64,000 nt of DNA from Caulifigura coniformis. Lineage in GTDB: Bacteria; Planctomycetota; Planctomycetia; Planctomycetales; Planctomycetaceae. A program made the translations under genes and the position numbers. How positions within the stretch are numbered: position 1 is the stretch's first letter; each line of letters opens with the position of its first letter. Shown piece by piece: positions 46,491 to 56,140 of this stretch. Under the pieces are notes generated by a model that did not search any database, had not been told where the DNA came from, and saw nothing but the letters and a program-made list of their open reading frames with translations. The stretch lies in contig NZ_CP036271.1 of assembly GCF_007745175.1 (NCBI RefSeq), positions 4,662,314 through 4,726,313 of the forward strand. Direction: 5' to 3'.

Positions 46491-46575
46491 AAGACGGCTC
46501 TGTGAAGAGCGTCATCGCCGATCGACGGGACCCCTGAGATTCCCGCTCCATCGCGATTCAGATCGACCAGAACTG

Positions 46576-46611
46576 GGGCTGGGAACCGCATCGGTTTCCA
46601 GCCCTTTCTCA
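46576..46611 (+). terminator. Rho-independent terminator of the PEP-CTERM gene
   Basis: A 13-base stem GGGCTGGGAACCG / CGGTTTCCAGCCC with one G-T pair and a 3-base loop, followed by TTTCTCATT. It lies 86 bases after the stop codon of the PEP-CTERM gene. Confidence 0.85.
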
Positions 46612-47000
46612 TTGCGCGGCGCTCACCTCATCGAAGGGAGCGATGCCGCATGCCTGAAGCTGCGCCTTCAACGAGTTTCCAGAGGAGGCCGAAGCCGCGG
46701 CCAGTCCTCCGCACGGAAGCACCGCCCCGGATTTTAGGCGTCAGGCGCGCGCCGCTTGAAGTGGCGCCGCGATCGTGCAGCATGCACAAAGAAGAGAAAG
46801 AGAACTGGCGGCCAGCCCGGCCGTCAAAACGCTCGCCTCTCAGCACTCTTCGCCGGCGACCGGCAAGTTCAGAGCCTCACACGAACAGCAGGAGACCAGG
46901 AGCCGCTCCCGCTGGCTGCCCCTGCCCGGTCGAACTCAAGCATCCCGAGCGCATCTCAGAGAAGCAGTCGCCCGGTGCGACCGTTGAACCGGGAGAAACT
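46612..47000. other. Intergenic stretch, nothing recognised
   Basis: About 390 bases between the PEP-CTERM terminator and the convergent end of the exopolysaccharide cluster. No gene, repeat or further hairpin that I can support. Confidence 0.5.
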
Positions 47001-47777
47001 TCAGCTCTGCTTCACTCGATTGTTGACGACGATGACATTCTCGTGCGCCACGGACACACTCAGGTCCCCCATCCGCGACATCGTCCGCAGAAACGCATCG
47101 CCGCACCCCGGCCGGAACCAGTCATGAAGCTCGATCACAAGCACGCGGGTCCGTTCCAGCCAGTGCAGGCACCCCTCGTCTTCGAAGATCTCCTTCTCCG
47201 CCCCCTCGATGTCCATCTTCACGAGGTCAATCGCAGGCCAGCCCCGGCGCTGCATGATCTCCGAGATGGAAACCCCTTCCACCGCCATCGCGGATTTCCC
47301 GCGGTCGGAGACAGACTGCACCTGGAAACCCAGGCTTCCCGCCTCTGCGGCGTTCGAAATCTCGACCGGCTCCGAGTGTGGCCAGACGGCGGCCTGCATC
47401 ATCGTCACCTGCGGATAGGGACGCGTGTTCCGGCACGCGGCTGCGAAGTTCTCGGATTCAGGCTCAATGGCGACGATCTCGCACTCGCCCAGTTGCTGGG
47501 CGAAATAAACCGACGCCAGTCCGATATTGGCGCCGGCATCCACGATCCTCACCGGCCGGTGAGGGAGAATCGCCCCGTAGGCGAGGTTGATGAAGATCTG
47601 CTCGAAGACCAGCCAGTCTCCATGATTCGGCCGGAGGTGCAGTTCCTTGTAGAAGGAGGTCGGCCGCAGAATCACTTCCTTCCCACCAGCCTGCAATTGA
47701 TCGAGCCGGATCGCGTTGCGTGGTCCCACGCGGGGATTCTTGCTGAGTTTGGCGACTTCAATCAACCTGCGAAGCAT
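47001..47777 (-). CDS. FkbM-family SAM-dependent methyltransferase
   Basis: A 258-aa FkbM-type O-methyltransferase, likely acting on a sugar of the exopolysaccharide. SAM-binding motif VRIVDAGANIGLASVYFA with the acidic strand end IVAIEPESENF; catalytic-region motif DLVKMDIEGAEKEIF. The ATG at 47777 has GGAGG nine bases upstream; the longer GTG start at 47822 has none. It is the last gene of the leftward cluster, 209 bases after the previous one. Confidence 0.9.
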   Translation of the reverse strand: MLRRLIEVAKLSKNPRVGPRNAIRLDQLQAGGKEVILRPTSFYKELHLRPNHGDWLVFEQIFINLAYGAILPHRPVRIVDAGANIGLASVYFAQQLGECEIVAIEPESENFAAACRNTRPYPQVTMMQAAVWPHSEPVEISNAAEAGSLGFQVQSVSDRGKSAMAVEGVSISEIMQRRGWPAIDLVKMDIEGAEKEIFEDEGCLHWLERTRVLVIELHDWFRPGCGDAFLRTMSRMGDLSVSVAHENVIVVNNRVKQS

Positions 47778-47986
47778 CGCTCGGAACCTCCGGCCTTCCC
47801 AGTTGCTCAACCCTCTCGTCACGGCCGCGCCCGTCGACCACCGTCGCGGCCGCGCGCCGTTCGGAAGTCCGGCCCGTCAGGGCCGCCGCCTCATCATCCT
47901 CATCCACCTGTTCATTCGGCGCCGGCCACCGACGTCCGGCCTGTTCCTCTCGCACACCACAACGAGGCGCTCGGCCCCTTCGGAGA

Positions 47987-48715
47987 CTATCGCCTCGTGT
48001 CTTTGAAGATCCCGTTCACGCCGCAGGTCGCGATGCGTGCATAGCCGGCGCTGCCCATCAGCGATTCGATTCTCTGGTCCACATCGGAGGTGTTCGCCTC
48101 CACCACGGTCAGAACCGGCCGGAATCGATCCCAGTCGTTGCTCTTCAGAATCTCCTCATCCCATCCTTCGGCATCGACGCTCAGCAGGGCGAACTGCTCC
48201 CTATTCTCCGGGATACACTCGCTCAGGATCGTTCGCAGCGTGAAAATCGGCTTGTAGGCGATGCGGGTCAGTGGAATGCCCCCCGCGATCCGCATGTCCG
48301 CGTCCTCTTTCGAGAACGTCGAAAACTGGTGGGACGCCAGCTCGTAGAACTTCGCCAGCCCGTCGCGGGGTCCAATCGCGGTATTGAGCACAATGTCCCG
48401 CGGACGATACCGCAGATGCATGGCACACAGGCGATCGGTCGGCTCCACCAGCACTCCGCTCATGCCGTTGGCGTACAGGCGGAATGTGTTCGACAGCCGT
48501 GCCGGATGATTCGCGCCGACATCCACGTAGTACCCGTTCTTGAACCACGGCGAGAGTTCCCTCATCAGCACCTCATCTTCGCCGTGCTGAGACCACGTTC
48601 GCCTGCCGCACCATTCCTGCCCCATGGCGGTCGGAAGCGCCATCTCGGCGTTCAGTTTGGCGGATGCCGCCAGCGAGGAGGAGCGGGTAATCGCCCTGGC
48701 CATTCGTCTTAACAT
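47987..48715 (-). CDS. FkbM-family methyltransferase
   Basis: A 242-aa FkbM-type protein. WSQHGEDEVLMRELSPWF leads into the SAM motif YYVDVGANHPARLSNT; VLVEPTDRLCAMH and LLSVDAEGWDEEIL follow. This SQ-x-GED type differs in detail from the other two FkbM proteins in the cluster and may act on another substrate. ATG 48715 overlaps the stop of the upstream glycosyltransferase gene by seven bases, indicating coupling. Confidence 0.88.
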   Translation of the reverse strand: MLRRMARAITRSSSLAASAKLNAEMALPTAMGQEWCGRRTWSQHGEDEVLMRELSPWFKNGYYVDVGANHPARLSNTFRLYANGMSGVLVEPTDRLCAMHLRYRPRDIVLNTAIGPRDGLAKFYELASHQFSTFSKEDADMRIAGGIPLTRIAYKPIFTLRTILSECIPENREQFALLSVDAEGWDEEILKSNDWDRFRPVLTVVEANTSDVDQRIESLMGSAGYARIATCGVNGIFKDTRR

Positions 48716-49926
48716 GAATCCCTCGAGTGATGATCCGGTTGGCAGTTCGACGCGGCCAGCACCGCTCGCCACGCTGCCACGCCGGCGGATTGACTGAAGT
48801 CCTTCAAATATGCTTCCCGTGCCCGTTCGCCCATCGCGAGCCGGGCTTCCCGATCCGAGACAAGCAGTCGCAGTTGATGGCACAGGTCCTCCGCCGTCTC
48901 CGCGGCGATGCCCCCGCCCGTCCTCTGAACATCCATTGCCGCCTGGCTCGCCAGGGGGCCGAGAAACGCGACCGGCCTCCCCAGAACCATCACGGGATAG
49001 ATCTTTGATGGACTGCAGGTGCCCAGCATCTCCCGAGCGAGCGAGGCGAGGTGGACATCCCCGCAGGCAAGAAAGGTCGGGAGGTCTCGGCGGTCAACGC
49101 GGTCGTGAAGCACGACATTCTTGGCGGATGTCTCCTCCACCAGGCGTTGCACTTCGCCAAGGCCCGGTCCGGAGACGGCGAACACGAACTGCACGGTTTC
49201 ATCTTGGAGGAATGGACGAATCGCTTCACACAGCGTGCGGAAGTCATGCCACTGGCCGGCATAGCCCGAGTACATGATCGTCACCCGTTCCCGCAGCCCG
49301 AACTTTCGCCTCGCCGCTTCGGAATCGATTCTCAGGGCCGACCATTCGTCATCCGCCCATGTCCTGATGAGATGCACCTTCTCACGCGCCGCGCCCCCGC
49401 GAACGAGCACATCCGCCATGCATCGCCCTAACGTCACCAGCGCATCCATTCGGCGCAGTAACTTCATATTGAGGCCATGCATCAGTCCAGAGATCCGGCT
49501 TGCAATCGCACGTCCAGCCTGATGGCGGCTCACCTGTTCAGACGGGAGATCCATTACCCAGGCGACGCATCGCGCTCCGGTTCTCCGGCGGATGATGAGC
49601 GCGGCCAGGGCACAGAAACGCGGGCTGTCGAGGCAGATCACCGCGTCGAATCTGGCCCTGCATTTCAGCGCCCATCCGCAGAAGTACATCAGCAGGCACA
49701 ATTCTCGAAGATGACGTTGCAGCCGCCCCGAGTTCATGAACGAATTGCACTTGTGAACGGTGACCGTTCCGCCGTTGTTCCGGACCTCGTGCTGGGCCGT
49801 GGCGTTGCTCGAGAGCACTTCCACGGCATCGCCGCCGTCGGCCAGGCCCTCCGCCAGTTCGGCCGCCAGGTGGGCCGTCGCCGCCCAGCCTTTGCCAAAG
49901 GAATTACAGAGAAGAAGGACTCGCAT
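48709..49926 (-). CDS. Glycosyltransferase family 4 (GT-B)
   Basis: A 405-aa cytoplasmic GT-B enzyme of the WbuB/WcaI-like type. Rossmann start MRVLLLCNSFGKGWAATAHL, acceptor domain with FDAVICLDSPRFCALAAL, and donor domain with VTIMYSGYAGQWHDFRTL and CSPSKIYPVMVLGRPVAF; the S-K-x-Y/E part matches the usual donor-binding motif region. ATG 49926 is at a normal family start. Specific sugar unknown. Confidence 0.9.
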   Translation of the reverse strand: MRVLLLCNSFGKGWAATAHLAAELAEGLADGGDAVEVLSSNATAQHEVRNNGGTVTVHKCNSFMNSGRLQRHLRELCLLMYFCGWALKCRARFDAVICLDSPRFCALAALIIRRRTGARCVAWVMDLPSEQVSRHQAGRAIASRISGLMHGLNMKLLRRMDALVTLGRCMADVLVRGGAAREKVHLIRTWADDEWSALRIDSEAARRKFGLRERVTIMYSGYAGQWHDFRTLCEAIRPFLQDETVQFVFAVSGPGLGEVQRLVEETSAKNVVLHDRVDRRDLPTFLACGDVHLASLAREMLGTCSPSKIYPVMVLGRPVAFLGPLASQAAMDVQRTGGGIAAETAEDLCHQLRLLVSDREARLAMGERAREAYLKDFSQSAGVAAWRAVLAASNCQPDHHSRDSC

Positions 49927-49989
49927 CAGGCTTCCGCTGTCGCTGCGATCGTTTTCAGGGGGCCGGTCCGACGTGGATGTGTTGCGCCG

Positions 49990-51207
49990 TCAGGCCCGTG
50001 TTTTCGCAACGATCTGGCCCGAGCTCGACATCTGCCAGTAGGCCGCTTCCAGGCGTTCCGCGATGCTGTCCCAGGTGCAGTTTTGCTTCACCCATGTCGC
50101 CCCGCGGGCACCCATTTCTTTCCGCTCCTCACCGGTCAGTGACAGCAATCGGCGCAGCCCCTCTGCAACCCCCTCCTCCGTCGGATCAACGATCACTCCG
50201 CAGCCGATTTCCTCGACGATCGGCATGTGGCACGGACCGCTGATCAGGACCGGCAACCCCTTCAGCATCGCCTCGATGATCGCCATCGAGAAGCCTTCTT
50301 CAAACGACGTCAGCGCGAAGATCTCCACTCCGGCGAATGGATCGAAACTGTGAGCCCCGGACGATGTTGCTTCGATCACCACCGAGCCGGAGACATCCGG
50401 CTCCGCGGCCCGATCCCGCACGACTTTTTCGTACGCCAGATCCTGTTTGATGGAAGCAACCAGCAGCCGCGCGCCGGGAAACTGTGGGCGAACGCGGGCA
50501 AAGCCTTCGAGCAGCTTCACAATCCCCTTCTTCGGATGCAGCCGGCTGTGAAACAGGATGATCTCTCCTCCTCCGGCGAGCTGCGGATGCATCGTTCGCT
50601 GTTCCGCCCGCCCCCCCGAGCCCTTGTCGGCCGTTTCGAGAAAGACGCCGTTTCCAATCACGAACGGCGTCCCCGACAGGGACATGTCCGATGTCTCTCC
50701 TCGTTCCAGTTCGTTCAGGAAGTGCACTCCATTCGCCCGGGAGAACGTCGCGAGCGTCCTGAAGACCAGTGATGCGATCCGCTTTTTCCATTTCGAGCGT
50801 CGCCGAGACCACCGGTCGAGCATCCCATGCGGGGTAAAGAGCCAGGGAATGCCCGCGGCCGCCGCTTTACGACCCGCATACGCCAGGCAGTGCTCCCACA
50901 CGCCGTGAACATGCAGCACGTCGAATTCACGAACGTGTTGATCGATGAATCGATTGAAGTCAGGACTGAATCCGGCCGCTCTCGGACGGACTCGCTTGAA
51001 TAATTTTAGCGGGAGGTCGCTGCCGCCCGCCCGGCGGACACTCTCGGACCAGAACTGCCGGACTTCCTGTTCTTCCTCCCCGTCAATCATCGCCACGACA
51101 GTCGGAGAATGACCGCGGCCTGCCAGGGCCACGGCATGTCCGATCACCACGCGCGGGGGCCCGCCGGTTCTCGGATGCATGTCGGGAGCAACGATCAGAA
51201 TCTGCAT
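49990..51207 (-). CDS. Glycosyltransferase family 4 (GT-B)
   Basis: A 405-aa enzyme. The start at ATG 51207 gives MQILIVAPDMHPRTGGPPRV, the expected acceptor-domain beginning; the longer frame upstream is not conserved in type. Further motifs: DVLHVHGVWEHCLAYAGR, FTPHGMLDRWSRR, HSRLHPKKGIVKLLEGFA, and FEEGFSMAIIEAMLKGLPV (the E-x7-E donor motif). It likely adds one sugar of the repeat unit on the cytoplasmic side. Confidence 0.93.
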   Translation of the reverse strand: MQILIVAPDMHPRTGGPPRVVIGHAVALAGRGHSPTVVAMIDGEEEQEVRQFWSESVRRAGGSDLPLKLFKRVRPRAAGFSPDFNRFIDQHVREFDVLHVHGVWEHCLAYAGRKAAAAGIPWLFTPHGMLDRWSRRRSKWKKRIASLVFRTLATFSRANGVHFLNELERGETSDMSLSGTPFVIGNGVFLETADKGSGGRAEQRTMHPQLAGGGEIILFHSRLHPKKGIVKLLEGFARVRPQFPGARLLVASIKQDLAYEKVVRDRAAEPDVSGSVVIEATSSGAHSFDPFAGVEIFALTSFEEGFSMAIIEAMLKGLPVLISGPCHMPIVEEIGCGVIVDPTEEGVAEGLRRLLSLTGEERKEMGARGATWVKQNCTWDSIAERLEAAYWQMSSSGQIVAKTRA

Positions 51208-51324
51208 TGGTTTCTCGGAACTCCAGCCATCTCCGGGAATAGCCGGCTGCACCAGGTCGTCGATTTGACTGGCCGCGATGTCACCGCGTGTCGCTGAACG
51301 ACCGACCGCTGGGGATGTCATGAG

Positions 51325-52488
51325 TTAAACGGCCTTTGACCGAGTGCTGCGGAGCGCCGTCTGAACGGCGTCGACGAGCCCCTCGCCGAAACGCGACACC
51401 GGCAACCCCTCATTCAAATGCCGCCGCGCCTCGAGCCCCATGGCGCTTCGCCGGTCGCCAAGATCACTCAGCCTGCAAAGGCTGTCGGCCATCTCGCTCA
51501 CCGATTCCGGATCAAAGCCGAATCCGGTCACGCCTTCAACAACCAGTTCTGGAAAGCAGCCGCAGTTGCGGGACACCGCCACGGGAACGGCTGCCGCCAT
51601 CGCTTCATTCACGACGAGCCCCCACTGCTCATGCAGGGCCGGATGGACGAAGGCATCCGCGAATCCAAGCCAGGGGATGATTTCCTGCCGCGTCAGGAAT
51701 CCCGGCAGATGAACGACCTCCTTCAACCCGCCCCGCTCAATCTGCGACTCGAGTTCCCGCCGGAGCGGGCCGTCTCCCAGGATCACCAGTTGATGGCGAA
51801 ACTGGTCTCCCTGGCGTTCGCGCGCCATCTGGAACGCGTCGATCAGGCGTCCCAGGTTCTTCCGGGCCATGAAGCGGCTCGACGCCAGAAAATAGGGGGA
51901 GGACACCGCGGTGGGCCGCAGGTTCCCGCCACGCGCGGCATCGACGTCGGCCGCGAACCCCTCGTTGTCGACGAGATCGTATCCGAAAAAGATCTTCTCT
52001 CCCGGCATTCCGAGCGACTGCAGATACTCCGAATGAAGCACTCCGCCCACCAGCGCCGAGTCGAACTTGCTGATCCACAGGACGGACTTGATGCGCTCTT
52101 TCCACCATGCGCGCGGCGCGTCGTCCCGGTGGCTCTCGCTCATCAGCACCCGTGCAACGTCGTTTTTGCGGCACCATTTCAATGCCTGACGCGCAAAGTC
52201 GAATCCCCATCCCGGGACGGCGACCGCATCAGGCCGCAGCCGATCGAGAGCTTCGGTCAGGAGGCGCGGAGAACTGAGTCGCGGCTGGTTTCCGGCCTGG
52301 AATTCCTCGAGCGTCGTCACATAGTCGGGAACGTCAACGGCTCCCCACGGATGCTCCGACGTCGTCGCGACAATCTGGATCGCCGCCAGCTTTCCCCCGA
52401 TCGCCTCCAGCGCCCTGCGGGCGCTCTCCAACCTGGCGATGTGGTAAGGACCGATGTTGTAGAACAGGACGACGACGTTCACAGCCAC
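51325..52488 (-). CDS. Glycosyltransferase family 4 (GT-B)
   Basis: A 387-aa enzyme starting at a GTG (52488) with AAGG seven bases upstream. Motifs: VVVLFYNIGPYHIARL at the N-terminus, FLASSRFMARKNLGRLIDAF at the domain linker, HQLVILGDGPLRRELES, and HPALHEQWGLVVNEAMAAAV (E-x7-E type). Acceptor and donor unknown. Confidence 0.93.
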   Translation of the reverse strand: MAVNVVVLFYNIGPYHIARLESARRALEAIGGKLAAIQIVATTSEHPWGAVDVPDYVTTLEEFQAGNQPRLSSPRLLTEALDRLRPDAVAVPGWGFDFARQALKWCRKNDVARVLMSESHRDDAPRAWWKERIKSVLWISKFDSALVGGVLHSEYLQSLGMPGEKIFFGYDLVDNEGFAADVDAARGGNLRPTAVSSPYFLASSRFMARKNLGRLIDAFQMARERQGDQFRHQLVILGDGPLRRELESQIERGGLKEVVHLPGFLTRQEIIPWLGFADAFVHPALHEQWGLVVNEAMAAAVPVAVSRNCGCFPELVVEGVTGFGFDPESVSEMADSLCRLSDLGDRRSAMGLEARRHLNEGLPVSRFGEGLVDAVQTALRSTRSKAV

Positions 52489-52521
52489 AAGCAGCCTTCA
52501 GATTCGACTTCGCGTCCGGAA

Positions 52522-53289
52522 TCAGACGCGACTGAACACCATGGTGGGACACTGGGAGTTCATCCGGTATCCGCACGTCTCCAGGAATTGAACAATGTCC
52601 GCCGAAGAGCGGCCGCGTCGTTCAAGCATGTCGTCGTGCAGTTCCAGCGCGATGTGTTCGACCACGCCGCTGATGAACACGTCCTTCGATCCCAGGATGG
52701 CCTCATACTCGAAGCCCTCGACGTCAATCTTGATCAGACGCACCTTGTTAATCCGTAACGCCCCGAAAAGATTCTTCAGCGTCGATTGCAGCACCACCTG
52801 TTCTTCCCCGGAATACCGCGTCGCCCGCAATAGCCCTGAGCTGCCGGTATTGACGTCAGGGCTCAGTGCCAGTGTCGCCAACCCATCCGAGTCCGAAATC
52901 GCCCTTTGAACAACGAGCACGTTGCGCAACCCGTTTGACGTGATGTTGCGATGCAAGACCCCCTGAAGCCGCGTCTGGGGTTCGATGCAGACCACCTCTC
53001 CTGATGGCCCAACTCTCTTCGCGGCGATGATCGTGAAGTAACCCTCGTTTGCCCCGAGGTCGACAAACGTGTCACCTTCGGAAAGCAGTGACGTCACTGT
53101 TTCCGCCATCTGTGGTTCATACTCGCCGTCTCGAAGCAGGGAATCTCCGAAGTTCGACGCGGGGTCGATGAAAAACTCGCCCGCCGCCGTGCTCACGCCC
53201 CGCCGCTGGACACGCAGCACCCGCTTGAGAAAGGAACCTAGGAACGCCGGCCGAACCCGCGTCAGCCAGTGATATCGTTGTGCGCTCAT
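52522..53289 (-). CDS. FkbM-family methyltransferase
   Basis: A 255-aa protein. ATG 53289 (MSAQRYHWLTRVRP) is preferred to an upstream frame start. SAM motif TFVDLGANEGYFTIIAAKRV, acidic VVCIEPQTRLQ, and RLIKIDVEGFEYEAILGSKD. It lies 33 bases upstream of the next glycosyltransferase and is one of three FkbM paralogues in this cluster. Confidence 0.92.
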   Translation of the reverse strand: MSAQRYHWLTRVRPAFLGSFLKRVLRVQRRGVSTAAGEFFIDPASNFGDSLLRDGEYEPQMAETVTSLLSEGDTFVDLGANEGYFTIIAAKRVGPSGEVVCIEPQTRLQGVLHRNITSNGLRNVLVVQRAISDSDGLATLALSPDVNTGSSGLLRATRYSGEEQVVLQSTLKNLFGALRINKVRLIKIDVEGFEYEAILGSKDVFISGVVEHIALELHDDMLERRGRSSADIVQFLETCGYRMNSQCPTMVFSRV

Positions 53290-53413
53290 CGTCGCTGCCC
53301 GCTCCACATGCCCCACCGCAATCGACCTCGATTGCGAACTTACTAACTGTGTCTCCGGACGATACCGGCCCGTCTGGCGCGTCGCCAGAACTTTGTCGAC
53401 ACTCCAGGTCGTC

Positions 53414-54769
53414 CTAAGCAGCCTTCTTTGTATCGCGCATTGTCACCATCCGCTCGTAGAACTTGATCCCCACCGCCAGGAACACAATCGGCCACAGATC
53501 GAACAACGTCATCCCGCGGCCCAGGTGTGGGATCTTGCCAAGCGCGGCCAGTACCAGTCCGATCCGAAGCATGCGGTGACCACCGGAGGTCAGCTGCTTG
53601 CACAGCCACCAAAAATACAGCACCAGCAAGACAGCCGGCGCAACCGGACCGGCGTACAGGCCGAAATTGTCCACTCCCTGGCCGATCAACCCGGTGGAGA
53701 TGGTCGCCACCGCCTGCCCTTTGAACGGACCGCTGGTGTATTTGCCCACGCGAAGTTCAGAGAACTGCTGCCCCGGGAATGGCTTGTTCTTCCAGATCGA
53801 TCGCGGAACGAAATTGAGCGCGCACTCGAGGTATTCTGCCCCCCACCGGACATGCATCTTCCCGGAGTTCATGTAGCGGTTGAGATAGATCAGTTCCTCC
53901 GCCATGTTCCGGCCCAAGTGTCGCTTCTCGACAACCTGCCCCAGCGCCCGCTCTTCTCTCCCAATCTCGTCAATGCCTCGATCGCGGTATTCGAGCATCA
54001 CGATCATCGTCAGATTGATCAACAGACCGACGACGCCGACGAAGACCGCTTTCTGGAACAACGTCCATTTCTTGATGAGTAGCACCGCCAGGATTGCCGG
54101 CACGCAAACCGAAAGCAGGACACTCCGCGTCCCGGTACAGACAAACATTGGCCATGTCAGCAGCATCATGAACAGCATCACGCGCCGTCGCGTGGTGTTT
54201 CGACTCACCACATAAAAGAACCCGAACAGGCTGCAGACAGCACGGTAGAGATAGTCGCCGCTCGAAACGAGAAAATCGAAACTCCCACCGAATCGGCCGC
54301 GATGCCACATATATGACGAGTAGTTGGACCGCGCCTCGACCGGATACAACGCCGTCACAATGTTCCATTCGACTCGGCTCAGTCCGTACACAAACAGCAC
54401 CGCCCAGGTCACGAGCAGAACTCTTTGCAGGGCTCCGTGGTCAAGGTCCTCCACCGAGAACTGTCGAAGCGCTTCCGTCTTCGTTCGAGGAACGAAATTG
54501 AGCAGCGCTCTCAGCGCCAGGAGGAACACCGTGGTCTGCAAGAAGGCGAACGACACGCTTTCCGGAGGAAAGCGTGCGTAATCCTTCGGATACATGAACG
54601 GGTCCATGAGATACCAAAGGGCCACCGTCAGGTAGACGACGGAAGCCATCACGTTTCTCAGCAGGTGCATTGCGGCGAAGGCGTTCGCCAGCAGTAGCCC
54701 CAGCACGCCGCACGTCATCCAATAGGTGAACGGAAGCTCGAATCCGCTGATTTGAAACGGGTTGTTCAT
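53414..54769 (-). CDS. Wzy-like O-antigen/exopolysaccharide polymerase
   Basis: A 451-aa multi-pass inner-membrane protein with about ten hydrophobic helices and a large loop (residues ~255-345) that includes MAEELIYLNRYMNSGKMHVR and WGAEYLECALNFVPRSIW, the EpsG/Wzy-type pattern. It would link lipid-carried repeat units in the periplasm. ATG 54769 is chosen (MNNPFQISGFELPF); an upstream TTG would add a non-hydrophobic stretch. A flippase (Wzx) is not in the window. Confidence 0.8.
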   Translation of the reverse strand: MNNPFQISGFELPFTYWMTCGVLGLLLANAFAAMHLLRNVMASVVYLTVALWYLMDPFMYPKDYARFPPESVSFAFLQTTVFLLALRALLNFVPRTKTEALRQFSVEDLDHGALQRVLLVTWAVLFVYGLSRVEWNIVTALYPVEARSNYSSYMWHRGRFGGSFDFLVSSGDYLYRAVCSLFGFFYVVSRNTTRRRVMLFMMLLTWPMFVCTGTRSVLLSVCVPAILAVLLIKKWTLFQKAVFVGVVGLLINLTMIVMLEYRDRGIDEIGREERALGQVVEKRHLGRNMAEELIYLNRYMNSGKMHVRWGAEYLECALNFVPRSIWKNKPFPGQQFSELRVGKYTSGPFKGQAVATISTGLIGQGVDNFGLYAGPVAPAVLLVLYFWWLCKQLTSGGHRMLRIGLVLAALGKIPHLGRGMTLFDLWPIVFLAVGIKFYERMVTMRDTKKAA

Positions 54770-54950
54770 GAAGGAAGAAATGCCGCAGACGCGAAATCCC
54801 CGCGCCGACAATGTCGTGAGAGTTCGATCAACATGCAGATCGTGAATTCAATCGAGTGATTGCCCATCGGCTCGCCGGACAGGGACGGGTGTCGGCGACC
54901 CGGTCGGTCGCTGCAGGCGCCCAGCCGTCTCGCACGACAGTCGGGGGCGA

Positions 54951-56135
54951 TCAACGTGTCACCCGTTGCGGGGACACGGACGAAGTCAGTCGCTCGCCCA
55001 GGTCCGCGATTCGCAGCTGTCGCCGGTTCCGCATTTGCTCGCCCATTTCGTACAACAGGGCCGGCTGGTCCAGGATGCGTTTCACCGTCTGAACAATCGC
55101 TTCAGGAGACACCTCTCCGAGCGTCAGGCCATTCACTCCGTCGACGACGACGTCGCCGCAGTGCCGGGAAACGATCAGGGGAAGGCCGAAGGCCGCGGCT
55201 TCCAGCTGGGTCAGGGCGAATCCGTCCGAATGCGTCGGGAGAATGAAGACATCGGAGCGACGGTAGAACTGTTCGGTCGTGCTCCGGGCAACTGGTCCGA
55301 CAACGTCAATCGAAGGTTCAGCCGCCATCTGTTCCAGAAGTGTCGAATCGCCGCCTCCCACAACCAGCCATTTCACGGGTTCATTGCGCAAGCTCCGGGC
55401 TGCCTGCAGTAGCTCGATGACCCCTTTCCGCGCAATCACCTGCCCGAGAAACAGGATTTGAAGCGGCGACGCCTGGGTGAATCGCGTTGGGGCATCCCGT
55501 GGCGGCGATGTTAGTGTCTTGCTTTCAAATGCCAGCGGGATCACCGCGATCTTGTCGGAGGATACGCCGCGCTGGACAAGCGCGGTCCGGCTCCATTCCG
55601 AGTTGACGACGATCACATCCGCCAGTTCATGTTCGACGTTCCACCGCTCCCAGTACTCCGGGCTGGGCCGTGGCGGACGCGCAAGCCCATGCCGGTCATG
55701 GATCTGCTCGACAAGGTCCTGCTCAAATGGCCCCGGATCAATCTGTCCCAGGACCAGCCTGGAACTCCCTCGCGCCTTCTCGAACACGTCGAGCGCCGCG
55801 TAGCTGTAGGAGAACACGATCTCGCCCATGTCGATCGTTGAGGCCAGCCGCCCGAATCTCTTGTTCCTCGCTTCGATCAATGGCCAGCCACGGATCCCTT
55901 GCCAGCGGCTCATCGCCTCGAAGGCCAGCATCGGACCGTTGAAGCTGCGCACCGTGCGGGAGGAGATTTCGGGATGCGAACGGTCACCCAGGCTGCGAGG
56001 CAGGAATCGCCGGCCGGCCCCCTGGAACCACAAATCCGTCACCAGCCGCGTCGACACCCCGCGCGCGAGGAGCGCGCGTGGAATGGCGTAGTGCTCGCGT
56101 GCCCCGAGTTGAAACACCGACCAGGCAGGACGCAT
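54951..56135 (-). CDS. Glycosyltransferase family 4 (GT-B)
   Basis: A 394-aa enzyme. ATG 56135 (MRPAWSVFQLGAREHYAIPR) is chosen; a GTG at 56144 overlaps the upstream stop (GTGA) and is a real alternative. Motifs: VVNSEWSRTALVQRGV, LQILFLGQVIARKGVIELLQ, WLVVGGGDSTLLEQMA and PTHSDGFALTQLEAAAFGLP (E-x7-E type, here with Gln before the Glu). Cytoplasmic, one step of repeat-unit assembly. Confidence 0.92.
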   Translation of the reverse strand: MRPAWSVFQLGAREHYAIPRALLARGVSTRLVTDLWFQGAGRRFLPRSLGDRSHPEISSRTVRSFNGPMLAFEAMSRWQGIRGWPLIEARNKRFGRLASTIDMGEIVFSYSYAALDVFEKARGSSRLVLGQIDPGPFEQDLVEQIHDRHGLARPPRPSPEYWERWNVEHELADVIVVNSEWSRTALVQRGVSSDKIAVIPLAFESKTLTSPPRDAPTRFTQASPLQILFLGQVIARKGVIELLQAARSLRNEPVKWLVVGGGDSTLLEQMAAEPSIDVVGPVARSTTEQFYRRSDVFILPTHSDGFALTQLEAAAFGLPLIVSRHCGDVVVDGVNGLTLGEVSPEAIVQTVKRILDQPALLYEMGEQMRNRRQLRIADLGERLTSSVSPQRVTR

Positions 56136-56140
56136 GCTCT

